A DNA stretch of 64,000 nucleotides from assembly GCA_033032865.1 (NCBI GenBank), contig JAWHQI010000170.1, positions 3,865,001 through 3,929,000 of the forward strand. The letters are read 5' to 3'. Of this stretch, positions 20,294-34,000 are shown one piece after another. The notes beneath the pieces are model-generated. The model was not told where the DNA came from. It saw only the letters and a program-made list of their open reading frames with translations, and searched no databases. The DNA is from Dactylorhiza incarnata (lineage: Eukaryota; Streptophyta; Magnoliopsida; Asparagales; Orchidaceae). Position numbers and translations under genes: made by a program. How positions within the stretch are numbered: position 1 is the first letter of the stretch; the number at the start of each line of letters is the position of its first letter.

Positions 20294-23200
20294 GTTGCTT
20301 TATAATGATCTATGCACATTATTAACCCTAATTTTGATTTTTGAGACCATATTGAGGATTATGGTTTCAGTCATTTTACAGAATATAAACTTGTATTTGA
20401 AAGCCAAAAATGTTGCCTACATATCTGTTTCAACTCCTTCAGTACTTTCTTCTCAGCAGTTTAGTGATGCATCAGGTAGGTTCACAAGGTGGATTTTAGT
20501 TAATTAGTCTATTTTTAGTGTACTTTCTTCTCATTTTTAGTTTTTATTCATTTTGAGATTTTATTCATTTTGAGTTTTAAGTGATAGAATCTAGTTGATT
20601 ATGCCCTTTTCCAAAAAAGTGTTCTCTAACTTCAAGAAACCAAATGAACCCTAAAAATATACTAAGGGCTGCCCGGTGCACGGAGCATCCCTGCATAGCG
20701 AGGGTCCGCGGAAGGGTCCCACCACATGGGTTTGCCTACGTTTCACCCTTGTGGTGGGACCCTTCCCCTGTCCCTTGCTACGCGGGGATGCTTCGTGCAC
20801 CGGGGTGCCCTTAGTCTATTTTTAGGGTTCATTTGGTTTCTTGAAGTTAGAGAACACTTTTTTGGAAAAGGGCATAATCAACTAGATTCTATCACTTTAC
20901 ACTCAAAATGAATAAAAACTAGTAATCACTTTCTAAAGCATGTTTTCTATTCAGAAGAAATCAAATGAGCCATTAGAAGAAAGTTCCTAACTGCCCATTA
21001 AGTATGCATGCTAATTGCTAATGACCTTCCTAATTGGTTTTAATTAGATGATCCCAATTTCATTTCCTTTGGGATGTACAAGATGAAGATTCAAACAGAG
21101 CATAAGCAAGAATGCTTATCCGCTGTTGCAAAAGTTTTTGGAGATGGTTCTTGCATAAAGGGTGATTTTATTGTGATCAATTTCTTTGCCTTGGTACTGG
21201 AGAAGTAAAGAACGCCTTCATATGATAGCTATTTAAATTGTTAACTATATATTTGGCCTTAATACATGTTATTCCAGGAAGGCTGGAACATTGCAGAGTT
21301 ATATCAAGTGCAATGTGTGGTTGCTGCTCCTTATGTTGTTCCCTATAGGTACTGAAATTACATAAATTATTATGAATCGATAATTCAATTCACCCATGCA
21401 TATTCCTGAGAAGTATTTGTGTAGTTATTTTCATATGAAATGCGATATCAGCAACCTAACATTAAAATCATAATGTTTTTTACTATGATTAGTGTCATAT
21501 CCACTTCATTAAATTGTTGTAGTTTATTGCGAATTGTTGTTTAAATATCCTATTTATGCAACTCGTTATGCTGTCTGGACATGCCATTTCCTTTGATTTT
21601 GCCAGTGCTCCTTCCTCATTTGAACGTTGTTTCAAAAAAGAGCTCCCTGTTTTATACAAATATTTTCTCCAAGCCTCTGATAATGAGGTAACTTTCTCAA
21701 ATCTTTTTTTGTTTCGTCAATTTAAAATACCCGCCTACATCTGCAATGCTATTTAAAACTCTCAAGTACTTGGTTTTATGACATTTTTTACATTGACCAA
21801 TATATGCTGGAATGATGTTAAGAATAGTTAAAGATTTCAGGTGCCTATATCAAGTTAAAAAGTCTTGTTTGAGCAACATTTAGATGTCTCTATAATCGAC
21901 CAACATTAGATGTCATATCTTAAGAATAATTATATTCTGACAACGACATCTTAGTGCTCCTTCCTCATTCTGACAATGACATCTTTATGTTCAAGTAGAT
22001 ATGCTGGAATGATATTGTTCACTGGATGTGGCCCCTCTTCACAGAAGAATGGGGGAAATGGAGAAGTGAATGTTTATGTTTAGGTTCTCTTCCTTTTACG
22101 GTGCGTATTAGCATAATTTCATCAGTACTCGATAAAATTTACCTATTTTTTATTAGTTGATTGAAACTTCCAATTTTTTTTATTTTCCATTGTTCTCGAT
22201 AATAACTTCAGGATCCTGTAACCAATCTACCTAAGTGGTATATGCGAGAAAGACCACCGTTGCTGCTGTAAGATTTAAACTTTTCAACATCGTTTGAGAC
22301 ATAAATTGCAGTCTTTTCTGAGTTTCTCATTACAGAATATGCACTGTGTTATGCTGTTTTTATCATTAGAACTGAATTTCCATCCTTTAAGTTCGACTGA
22401 ATTTGGAATCAAATGCACCCGGAGAACCTCACAGATATTATTTAACATTTGCACTGAAGGCACAATTCATGTGTTCATTATTAAATGATTGGTAAAGGTT
22501 TTATTGAATATATTTTGATGCATCACCATCTATGTTGGTTGACCCTTCAACCAATTCAGACCACACAAGTCTAATTTCTCACAAGCCAATTAAAAGGAGT
22601 TGAACTGGGATATAAATCTGATTAGTTTTAAACCTTTAGGCCCAACCATATTTTTGGCGGAATTTATCATTAATTTTATCAGTTTATTAGATAGAATTTT
22701 AAGGATAATTTCGTACTTATTTTAGGAAATATGATGAGCACACGTGGCAAGGAAATGATGAGACCGGACCCATCATCATGACATATGTTGACCGCGACAT
22801 TAATCACTAATGAATAGGAGGAGACATCTGGAGAATACGTCTTGTCATTATTAATTAGCATTTAAGTGCAATCTTTAATGTTATTAAAGTGAGAATTATC
22901 AAGAGTCGTATTATTAAGGGAGTCATTGTTACTAATAATTATGTGTCATTATTAAGTGTGCCCATGAAGCCTATTTAACGACGTGTTGCATGTGTAAGTC
23001 ATCTTGGAAGTCTTTCATGTTCTCTCATTTTGGAGGGGGACTCTTTGGGGGTATCGACCCTTAAGAGTTTGGCGGAGCTTGCCTTTCGAATGTGTATCCC
23101 GTTTTATAATTATAGTTCACTTTAGTTCTTGATTGTTCTCTTTCCCCTTACAAAATTTCACGTTGGTATCAATGGTCTGACATGTCGCTTTATGACCGCT

Positions 23201-26200
23201 GTCCTTGTTGGCGCAGAAAATGCACCTCCACACCGCACACTAAAGGGAAGCGGGGGAGACCGCGGGTTGCCGGTTACTTCAGGCTGAAGAGGGTTGTCGA
23301 TCTGGAGAAGAACTAGATCCGTCGAGCGGCGAGACCAGATATGCCCGCAGCGGCAAATACCACTTGCTGCGGACGATCTTATACCACCAAAAGATGCGGT
23401 TACAAGATAGAAAAAGAGGATTATTAGCTTGCGAGCTAGAGATTGCAAAGGCACAAGATTCGAGATTGTTTGTCACAGGCGACTAGCTTGAGGATTCGAA
23501 TCCGCGTGCCTTTTGGGTACTGCTCACCCCTATTTATAGGTGCGGGGGCCTGCCTGAACGGGCATGCTCTAAAATTACGGGCTGCTTGAGATACAGGAGA
23601 AACGGGCAGAGGTGAGAGATTAAATGGGGTGCAGATATCAAGAAAAGAAAAGCACCATGACTGTGCGGTCGGACGGTCAGGCTTGGGTCTGATCGCTGCT
23701 CCCTCTCTGAGGCTCGGCTGGAAAGATCCATGCGGTCTGGGTGGTCTGAGATATTGCTTGTACAACCCCCATATTTGCCGAGCGCATACGGCGCAGCACG
23801 TACAGGGTCGCAATGATAAAGATGACCGTAACAGGGTGAAATGGCGGCTCGAGCGTAGTCGGAAACGACCGCTCAAAGGTGGTCGAGATCAGCTAAGGCA
23901 AAAATGGATCCGGACGAGAGAAAAAGGTAGCGGCGTGTCCAGTCGGGGGAACACCCACTCGGCCCCTCGCGGGCAAGCCCACTCTCAGCATCCCCCACTC
24001 GCCAACCTCCTTAGGTGGGGCGAGTGGGGGCAGCCCCCCACTCGCCAACCCCCCTTAGGAGGGGCGAGTGGGGGCAGCCCCCCACTCGCCAACCTCCCTT
24101 AGGAGGGGAGAGTTGGGGCAGCCCCCCGCTCGCCAACCTCCTTAGGAGGGGCGAGAGGGGGCAGCCCCCCGCTCGCCAACCTCCTTAGGAGGGGCGAGAG
24201 GGGGCAGCCCCCCACCCGCCAACCTCCCTTAGGAGGGGCGAGTGGGGGCAGCCCCCCACCCGCCAAACACCTTAGGAGGGGAGAGTGGGGGCAGCCCCCC
24301 ACTCGCCAAACCCTTTAGGGGGCGAGTGGGGGCAGCCTCCCACTCGCCGACCATGTAGGAGGGAGTGGAGGCAGTTGCCAGGTCGCCAGGGCCTGCGTTT
24401 AACCGTTCGAACAACGGGATTTCGCCGTGGGCAGACCAGTTTGGGCCGCGGATAGCCATTCCAAAAGGCGGAATTATGCTATCCGCAGACCATTTCCAAA
24501 AATCTATAAATAGACCCCCATGGGCACCTTGGGGAGGGTTGACATCTCTTTACCCCACTCCCCTTAGTGTGTAGTCGGTTAGCAGGCGTCCCTGTCTTCC
24601 GCTCGCCAAGTCCCTTAGGCAAGCGGTCAGGTGTTCGCTAGTGTTCTCCGAGGTGCCCAAGCTCGGCATTGGCTTGGGAGGAGAAGATCTTCGGATCTTT
24701 CGGGTTAGTGACGGGACCTCCTCGCTGCAGCTCGCGGGGTCTATTTTCATCTAAGTCCACAAGTAGAGGGGTTCCTAGGCTCTAAGTGACCGGTCGTGGG
24801 ATTTCACCCGAGAGGAGTAAGGGCAAGCTGCCTACCCTGATTTCGAACTGTTCGAATCCCATTTTTTGGGTTTCAACATTGCTGACCGCGGAGACCGGCT
24901 AACTTGAACAAAAACAGGCCGCGGAACCCCAGTTAAACAGTCCTTATAGTCATACAGATTGATGCGGCCCGCCTCTTCCTTCAAACTTGCTCTATTATCA
25001 ATAATTTAAACGACAAGCTCAATAAGGTCGACATGCTCACCTCCAGCCACAATCCATGATCCGACACCCTATTCCACCACAACATAACCTTACACCACTC
25101 GTACACCTAACTCGGCATACCCACCCTCCTCACCATTCTCCCCAAGCCCGCACCGACTAACTCCCAAGCAGCCCCACTGATGGGCCACAATTGATACTAG
25201 CCTCTCCTATGGTAGCTTATACATCTCTAACGGGCTCTCTGCGTCTGTTAATTCCAACCCCACCGACTACACAACCCTGGGTTCCCTCGCCCAATTCCCC
25301 ACCGGCCTCCAACCTGCTCGCGTTGTCCATGACCTACAACCAACTACGAAGGGAAACTCATACCTCCCACAATCCAAAGCAACCCCGTCTAAATGACCAC
25401 CCATGGTAGCTCCGTCTTGCAACCAATAACAATGTCGACCATCACTGTTTTCCCATCTCACGTTAATTCCTCATCGACCCGCAACCCTGACAAATCATGG
25501 CAACAACGCTGCATGTACTGCTTCACACCACTGAATTTTCATACGTTCAAACATCTTCCCATGAATTCTACTGCCCACAACATCCTTTTCTTTTTCAATT
25601 CACTAGTCCCCACATCCGCCACCGAACACCTTACTCCACCTCATACCCCACAACAGTTCCTAAACCCACGAGACCCCCAAATTTCCAAAGATTTGATACT
25701 CATTTCCAGTACAATACTTTAACACCTACACTCCTACCTACTTTCAATACAATGGTAGTCTTCCTAAGGACACATTGACCTTTGCCCACCCAGATCCACG
25801 TGGACCAGCTTAACCAATCCCTTAATATGTTACCATCTACACACATCAAATCCGATGTCCACATATTCACTCTATCTCGAGTAGGACCTCACACACCATA
25901 GTAGTTTCACGCAAAGCCTCTTGTTCACTACGCCAACAAAACCTTCACATCGACGTTGCCGCATAGCAACCTCACTATATATTTGTTACCGTCATTTCAC
26001 ACAAGCATCATCCACCGCTCGTCTTCTATGATATTAGTACAAACATTGTTGAAATTTGAGCAGATGAACCTGCATTGCAATCAGCCCGCTGCCAGCGTCT
26101 TTTGTTTTTCCCTGCCTTGTGTGCAAGGGGGCAGCACTCTAGAGATATTTGCTGACTCTGGTCAAGGAGACTTTCTCAGAGATATGAATGTCACTCGGGC

Positions 26201-27998
26201 CCACATTCAGGATAAGGACTTCTTCTAATGACTGTACATTATCATCTTCTTTCTTCAGCTTTGAGGATAATGCAGATTATCAAGGGCTAGGTATTGATAT
26301 GCACATGCTTCAGTCAAATGATGAGATCAACTCCACTGTCGTGAATCATGGGGACCACCACATTAATCACAAAGGAATATGTGGGGACATCTGGAGAATA
26401 TGTTATGAAATTGTTAATAAGCAATTAAGTGGAGTCTTTAATCTCCTTAATGTGGAGTATCAATAGTCATATTTACTAGGAGAGTCTTTATTACTAGTAA
26501 TTATGACTCATTATTAGGTGTTCCCATGAGGCCTATTTAAGGACTTGCATCGTATGATTGTATGTGTAATGTATCTTAAAATTCTCTTGTTCTTTCATCT
26601 TGAAGAGGGACTCTTTGGAGGAACCAACCATCAAGAGTTTGACGCGAGTTCTTCTCTCAAATTTGTATCCCGTTTTATAATTGTAGTTCAATTCATTCTT
26701 GAATGTTTTCTCCTCTCCTCTTCGCTTCTAACCCTATAAAATTTTCTGTTGGACAAAATATGATAAGGTTGATCTCATTCTTATCTATGGGTTTATTTTC
26801 CTTTATAATTATCATTATATGGATTTAGATTAAAAAGGTTGAAGCGGCCTTTGTCCCTACTCCCTATTACTACAATGCTACATCATGCTAATGAAACATG
26901 GCATGCTATGCGCCTATTTTAGGGGGGAAGTAATCATAAAATCTCAGTAGATAGGTGCGCAGTACGAGAAGTGGGGCATAACCAATGCAGAAGTAGAGTC
27001 GTGACTCGGGAGTAAGCGATACAATTGAGCACGCGAGTGTGATTGGCAATCTCTTGTGAATGTGATTAAGCACGCGGTGAAGCAACTGTGATTGGGTTTG
27101 CTTTGTTACCAAATTAGTCAGTGATGATGCGGGATATCTTCGTTCCAAATGTCGTTATTAGACATAAGCATGTTATAAAGTCAATAAATTAGATTGTACA
27201 ATATTTGTGACAATTTTTGATGTTCTTAGAGTGAAATTTTCAAGTGCATTAAGGATTTTATATGTATTATAGTACATTTACATGTATTTTAACTCGTTTG
27301 AGTCACCATTGCACATTATGAGTTGTGTTGGTTTATCATATATCTATATATGAGTGACAGACACAAAGCTCCGCCCCTACGACTATCCGTGACTGTACCC
27401 TGATCGCGACAGGCACGGGGCTCTGCCCCTATTAATTAATTAATACAACTTAAAAAACCACACTATCAGTTAATTAATACGGAAAGTAGTTATACACCAC
27501 TTTTCGATTTTTATTAAAAAAACCCACATCCTAATGCATATATCATCGTTCATGTTAAATCAACTTTTATAAAGCTGATGAATTTAATTGTAGCTCCTCA
27601 AAAATACCACTGACATGCCTAATGATAGTCTTCCTCGAAAATACCGCTGATATGCCTAATGACAGCCTACCATAATAGGTATAGGAGCTCTGCTAAAAAC
27701 TTTTTCGCTTTTATAAATTTTCATTATTACTTTTAATTTGGGTATATGGTCTAATTACTTGAATGAGCATTATATTTTAATTTTTTTTGAAATAGATTAT
27801 AATATATGTTAAGTCATTAGATTAAAACAATAAGACTATATTTGATTTTGAAAGTTTCACCAAAGGCATGTTTTCCCTTTTAATATTGTATATATATATA
27901 ATATTCCCCATCCATTTTACTTCTTTCCTATCTTATCCTCACCCTTCCACTTTATTTCCTCTGTATGCTCATCTTTTTGCTCCATATTCCTCTTTATC

Positions 27999-28038
<40 letters not shown>

Positions 28039-31000
28039 TCCCTCCAATTTTCACATTTCCCCATCCATTTTACTCCTTGCCTATCTTATCCTCACCCTTC
28101 CACTTTATTTCCTCTGTATGCTCATCTTTTTGCCCCATATTCCTCTTTATCCTATATCTATATCTATATATATATATTTTTTCCCTCCACTTTTCACATT
28201 TCCCCCATCCAATTGACTCCTTGCCTATCTTATCCTCACCTTTCCACTTTATTTCCTCTGTATGCTCATCTTCTTGCCCCATATGCCTCTTCACCTTACA
28301 AACTTTCGATCATCCTATTTGGAGGTGACTTGTGGACTTCCCGATGATGAATTTTGACATTTCCTGCACCCTTCCTACCCCCTTATCCATGGCTGACCAC
28401 ACCTTCCTCTCACCCTCTTTATTTTTTGAGTCTTTTGGCAGCCCTTCTTTACGTGCATACATGGAGGTTTGTTACAGAGGGAAAAATTTTAGGGTTAAGA
28501 GATGAGAGAAGAGAACGCTCAAGAAAGAAATTGCACCAAAATTATAAAATGGGATACATATTCGAGTGACAAGCTCTCGCTAAACTTCTGGGGGCTCGCA
28601 CCCCTCAAAGAGTCCCTCTCGAAAATGAGAGAACACAAAAGACTTCCAAGATGCCTTATACATACAAGATACATCCTTACTCCTTAAATAGGTCTCACAA
28701 ACACACTTAACAATGACTCGTAATTATTAATAATAAAGACTTGCCTAAAAAATGAGACTCTTGATATTCTCACATTTATGACATTAAAAACTACACTTAA
28801 TAACCCACAATTATGACATGCATAATCTTTGATTAATGTGGTGGTCCTTATGTTTTATATCTTGATTTGCACGAGGCGTATCAATACCCATCCCTTGAAA
28901 ATTTGACTTGTCCTCAGGGCAGACGAAAGAAGCTGGTAATGCATGGTCATTAGAAATCGTCCTGATCTCGACTGTGGTCCTGCGTGTCGTGCATGTGTTT
29001 GAGTAAGAATTCTTGGGTAAAGTCTTGACGCACGACGACTGCGTGTTGAAAATCCCGAAGGAAGTGCTACGATAATGTACCGATCGCAAGTAATAAAGTG
29101 ATTATGTGAGTTATCGTCTCCACAGGGAACACGAAGCGAAGAATCCCGAAACTACGGTGTCGTTTGCTATTTAAGCGATCGAAAGATTGTTTTCGCTATT
29201 AATCTAGGAGCTTGAACAAGAAATCAGAGAGAGTTAGAGAGAGTGAGAGGTGTTCATTCCATCCAAACCATTCAAGCAAAGTAAATCACACACATTAGTC
29301 AGACGAAAAATAATGAGCTGAATGATTATGTGCAACTCCCTCTTTTTATACACGAAGGGTGAAGACTCAAAAGGTAAGAAAAAGAATGGGCTTTTTATAA
29401 TGGTCACTTTTACAATATGCCACAAATATGTTACCCTAAATAATGATTTAATTCATCCCCCTCAAAATGGGAGTATATGTCGAACATTCCCAGTTTGATA
29501 AATTGTCTTTGAACAAGTCACAACTTAAGCACTTAGTAAAGATGTCTTCAAGTTGATCTTGAGATTGAACAAACGGGGTGCAAACATTGCCTTTTTCAAG
29601 GTGATCCTTAAAGAAGTATCTATCAATTTTGACTTGTTTTGTTCGATCATGTCGAACATTGAAAGTGCACAGTTAACCTCACTAGAATTCTCTAGAGGGC
29701 GGGGGGGGGGGGGGGTGAATAGAGATTAAAAATACTTTGTGCAATTATATATATATATATGTAATAATCACAGATTTAAACTTCCCACACACCAACAAGA
29801 ATTAAGCAAGCAAATAAGAAAAATAACAAGTAGAAAATCACAGCACAACACAAGAAAATATAGTGGTTCCCCAAACTTTGGGTAGTCCACTCTTCTACCC
29901 CCTTTGGTAGGAATTCACTAACTTGCACTGAGTCTTTTGATAAGGAGACTCTTAGAACCAGACTGAGTCTTTTGATAAGGAGACTCTTAGAACCACTACA
30001 ACTGAATTTTTTGAAGAGAGATTCTAAAAATTCTTTTATACAGTTTGAAAATGAAGTAAGAAAGAAAAGAAGAAGTAGAACAAGTAGAAGAACAAGAAAC
30101 AATATATGTAAGAAGGAATCTTCTTCCTAGCAAGAAGATTAGAAGCACAAGTATAGTGAATAAGATCTCTCTTCTATAGTGAGAAGGAGATGATAAGCTT
30201 TTCTCTCTTTTATGAGAGCTTTCAGAATTTGCAGCAGAATGACTTCAGAAGAAGGAGAAGATGAAGGCTTTTTCTTTTGCTGCAGCACACTATTTCTTTT
30301 CTCAACTTTTTCACTCTTCACTTGGGAGCTCTTCCTCTATTTCAAAATGGATGAAGTGGATCACTAGTTCTTATTCTTTGCCGACCTCCTTCTGATTTAT
30401 AGCTTTGTTTGAAATATAATGCTAAAGGAGATTAATCAATTAGCTGACAAAGAATTAGAAAGAGGTAAGAGTTTCCATAATTAATATTTCTGTAGAAGGA
30501 AAAGAATTCATTCTGATTTCAAATAATATCCATAATAATCTGAATCAAATAAGCCAAGAATCAAATAGAAGGAAATGCTGATTCAGAACGGCTATAAAAG
30601 AATAATATTATTCCTTTAAAATCAGATCTACAGAAAGAAGGAAAGAGATCTGGCGTGTTTTTGAATTACTTATAGATATCGACGTGCGTCGATTACTATT
30701 CGCCGTAAACGTCGATTTCATCCTGGCTGGACGTCGAGAGGAGAATAAGGAAGGTGCGTCGACTAGGATGCGTCGACTTTATCACATGCGTCGACTGGAA
30801 GTCAGAGGTACGTCGACTAGGATTACGTCGAATTCTTCTAAGAGTTACTTCGACTCTTCCTGAGAGAAACGTCGACTATATTTCGACGTTGCGTCGAATA
30901 CTATTCGACGCATATTTACTTAGCCCAATTTTTTCATACTTAGAATTTATGTTCTACTCAATTCTAGGGGTTAAGATAAATCATTTCCCCAACAATCTCC

Positions 31001-34000
31001 CCCTATTTGTCTTAACCCTATATAGAGAGAAATTTGTATTAGCTTTTAATCAACAAAGCAAAGCATTCATATAGAGAAGAGATATGCTAAGCAATCAGAA
31101 GAAAATAGAATAAGAAATTATATAAACAACTTTCATGTTTAGTTGGGTAATCAGCATTTAAGCATAGACAAATGTTTAAATAGAGTATATCATCATTGTT
31201 CAGGGGTAGGAGGAGTTTTTCTTTTTCTAGTGAATATTTTTGTGGGTTGCTCCTTCTCAGCAGCAGGTGATTCCCTCAGCTCCCCCTGAGTCTCAGCAAT
31301 TTGCTCCCCCTGAGTTAAAGTAGTTTGCTCCCCCTGGGATGGACCTTCCTTTGAGCCTTTTGCTTCTTCTTCAGTCTCTCTTTCATCTCCAATTTCAGGT
31401 ATACCAGCATCTGGCTCCCCCTGAGCTTCAGCTTCCTCTTCAGCTACATCTTCTGCTCTACTTGCCTCCCCTTGCAATAGATCCACTTGTTGTGCAACTT
31501 CTCTTGCTATAATCAGTACATTTGATATCTGCTCTTCAGTATGTAGCTCTGGTACTACTTCATTCCCAGTGGTCTTGAGTAGAGCTAAACTGTCAGATTT
31601 TGAAGGATGAGGGGTTTTGTGAGAGGGAGTTTTGTGGCTGGAGAGCTGCTCTTCATCTAACTTCTCCCCCTTCTTGACCTTCTTAGCCAAGGAGGTGAAG
31701 AAAGACTTGGTGACCCTAGATGAAGAGATAGAGGATTTCAGGTTTTGCACAGAGGCATTGACCCCATCTATTTGGGTTTGCATGTGCATGATGGAAGAGT
31801 GAATTTGAGAGCAGTGTCCATCCAGCAAGTCCTGAAACTTTTGGGCTGCTGACTGGATACTGGGTGATGAGGTTTTCAGTGGATGGTTCAGAATGTGGTG
31901 ATGGAGGAGGAGATAATGGTGGAGGAGATAATGGTCGAGGTGAATGTGAGGAAGGTGGAGAGGGGACTGTATCAAGTTGATGAGGTGTATTTGATGGAGG
32001 AGGTGGAGGAATAGAAGAGGGTTGAGCAGGTGACTGAGTTGGTATTTGTGAAGGTGTGGATAATGGTGGTACAGAAGAGATGTCTGTATGAGGAGGAGGA
32101 AGAGGTGAAGATGGATGATCAGGAGAGTTAGGAGGAGATGGAGTTCTTTCAGGAATGGAACCAGGCTTGGGAATTTGCCTGGTCCATTTTGAGAAGAGGG
32201 CTATTGACATCTTTTTTCCAGGAGGGATAGAGATTCCTTTTGACCTACATAGGTCAGGGAAGGAGTGGAAGAGTACTTGACTCATGATTCTCATATATGC
32301 ATACTCTTTATGAGAGTATTTGTAGTCTATCATTTTGAGCAGGAGGCTGGCCCAGTCTACTTTCTTCTTCAACACAAGGGCCCCCATGATGTTCAGTTGC
32401 TGTTTGGGTACTGCATCATGGGCAGAGATCTTGCATAGTAGTATTTTTCCTACTATATCTGTCAGTAATCTATATTCATCAGAAAAGTCAATTTTCTTTA
32501 GGTGGATTGGTCTATCTTTTGAAAACTTCATGGTGATTAACAGATTCTTGATTTCATCAGGGGTGAGTTCCACAGGTTCATCACCTGATACGGGAATGAT
32601 GAAGGAGACTTATTTAGTTACTCTTTAGAAACTGATTTTCTTTCCCTATTTGAGTTGGACAAAATTAACATTGTAATGTACCTGATGGAAGATCAAAGGT
32701 AGTCCTAATGTGTTCTGCAGCGATTGAGACAGGTGTCTCATGGATTGTTCCTTGGATTTCTCCTTGTTCAGATATCTGAACATGAGTCATGAGCTCTGTG
32801 AGTTCTGTCTCCAGGAGCTTGCATCTTGTGGAGATGAGTTTGTCTAATCCAGCTTCAGTAAACAGAGCTATGATGCTCTTGTAATTTTCTGCGGCGGCTT
32901 GGAAAGATTTGAGGTCAATGCCAAAGCCTGAGTTGGTCTTAGGAGCCATTTTAGGTCAGTGATAGAGATGAAGAAATGGTTGGACTGAGGAGCAAGAAGA
33001 ATGAAAGATGCAGAGGTCGTGAAGGTTTCTAACTGAAGAGTCTATTTAAGTCAGGTGAAACGTCGAAACGAGGCACAATTCGAGGCTTATTCGGTACAGC
33101 AGTGGATGTGACCGAGAATATTTTAGTATTGCCGCTCGTTTTCATGAAGTCGACGTTACGTCGAATGGAATTCGACGTGAGCGTCAATACAGTCTGGTTT
33201 GGGATGATAGGGTTTCCTATCAACGTATGCGTCGATTGGAGTTGATGCATGCGTCGATTTCATTTATTGAACTGAGTTATCGACGGTGCGTCGATTCGAA
33301 GTCGACGTGACTTTATTTGACAGATTCTGGGTTTTCTTTGAGAAATTATTTCCTCCTATTCCTAAAGTTTTCTAAATTACTCTAGGACTAATTTTAAGAA
33401 CAATTTGATTGATTATGCCAACACTGTTTGACAGTGTGGTCAATTTTATTACAAATATAACACCTGATTTTCTTTTGACTAAGGAAATTTGAGTTTAGAG
33501 AGGAATAGAGATGGTGATTAGGATAAAAGTTTTGATTAGGATAGTAATTTTGACTATGAAAAGATTTTTGATTGGAATAGAAGTTTTGATCAGGATAAAA
33601 ATTTCGATCAGGATGAGAGGGTCCCGAATTGGGGTTAAGATGGAAAGTTTTTGGAGGATAGGCATTCAAGTTGCTCTGAGTTTGTATGCGTCGATATCCA
33701 TTCGACGTATGTTGATAGTTGCATTAATTTATATTCGGCGCTTTCTTCAGATTGCCTTGATCTGGTATCGACGCATGGAAGAAGTTGCGTCGATTCGATG
33801 TCGACGTACTTTTATTCAAGCGTCGAGTTGAGGTCGAGGCATCTGAGCGATTGCGTCGAGTATAATTCGTCGTACTATCATTCATGCGTCGATATGAAGT
33901 CGACGCAATTGTGTCTACACAGATTTTATTTTTCTCTTTTTCTGATTGGAGTTTTGTTTCTTTATAACTTGTTTCTTTTGGGTTAGTTTCTTTCTTAGAA

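Noticed and set aside
22294..22488. ORF after the 22,212-22,267 exon as continuation of the glycosyltransferase
   Set aside because: Its peptide does not fit the family, and the correct continuation in phase is the micro-exon at 38,558.
27868..28347. 159-codon hydrophobic ORF
   Set aside because: Product of three tandem 150-bp units with CT and TA microsatellites; the Tyr/Ile/Ser runs come from the microsatellites.
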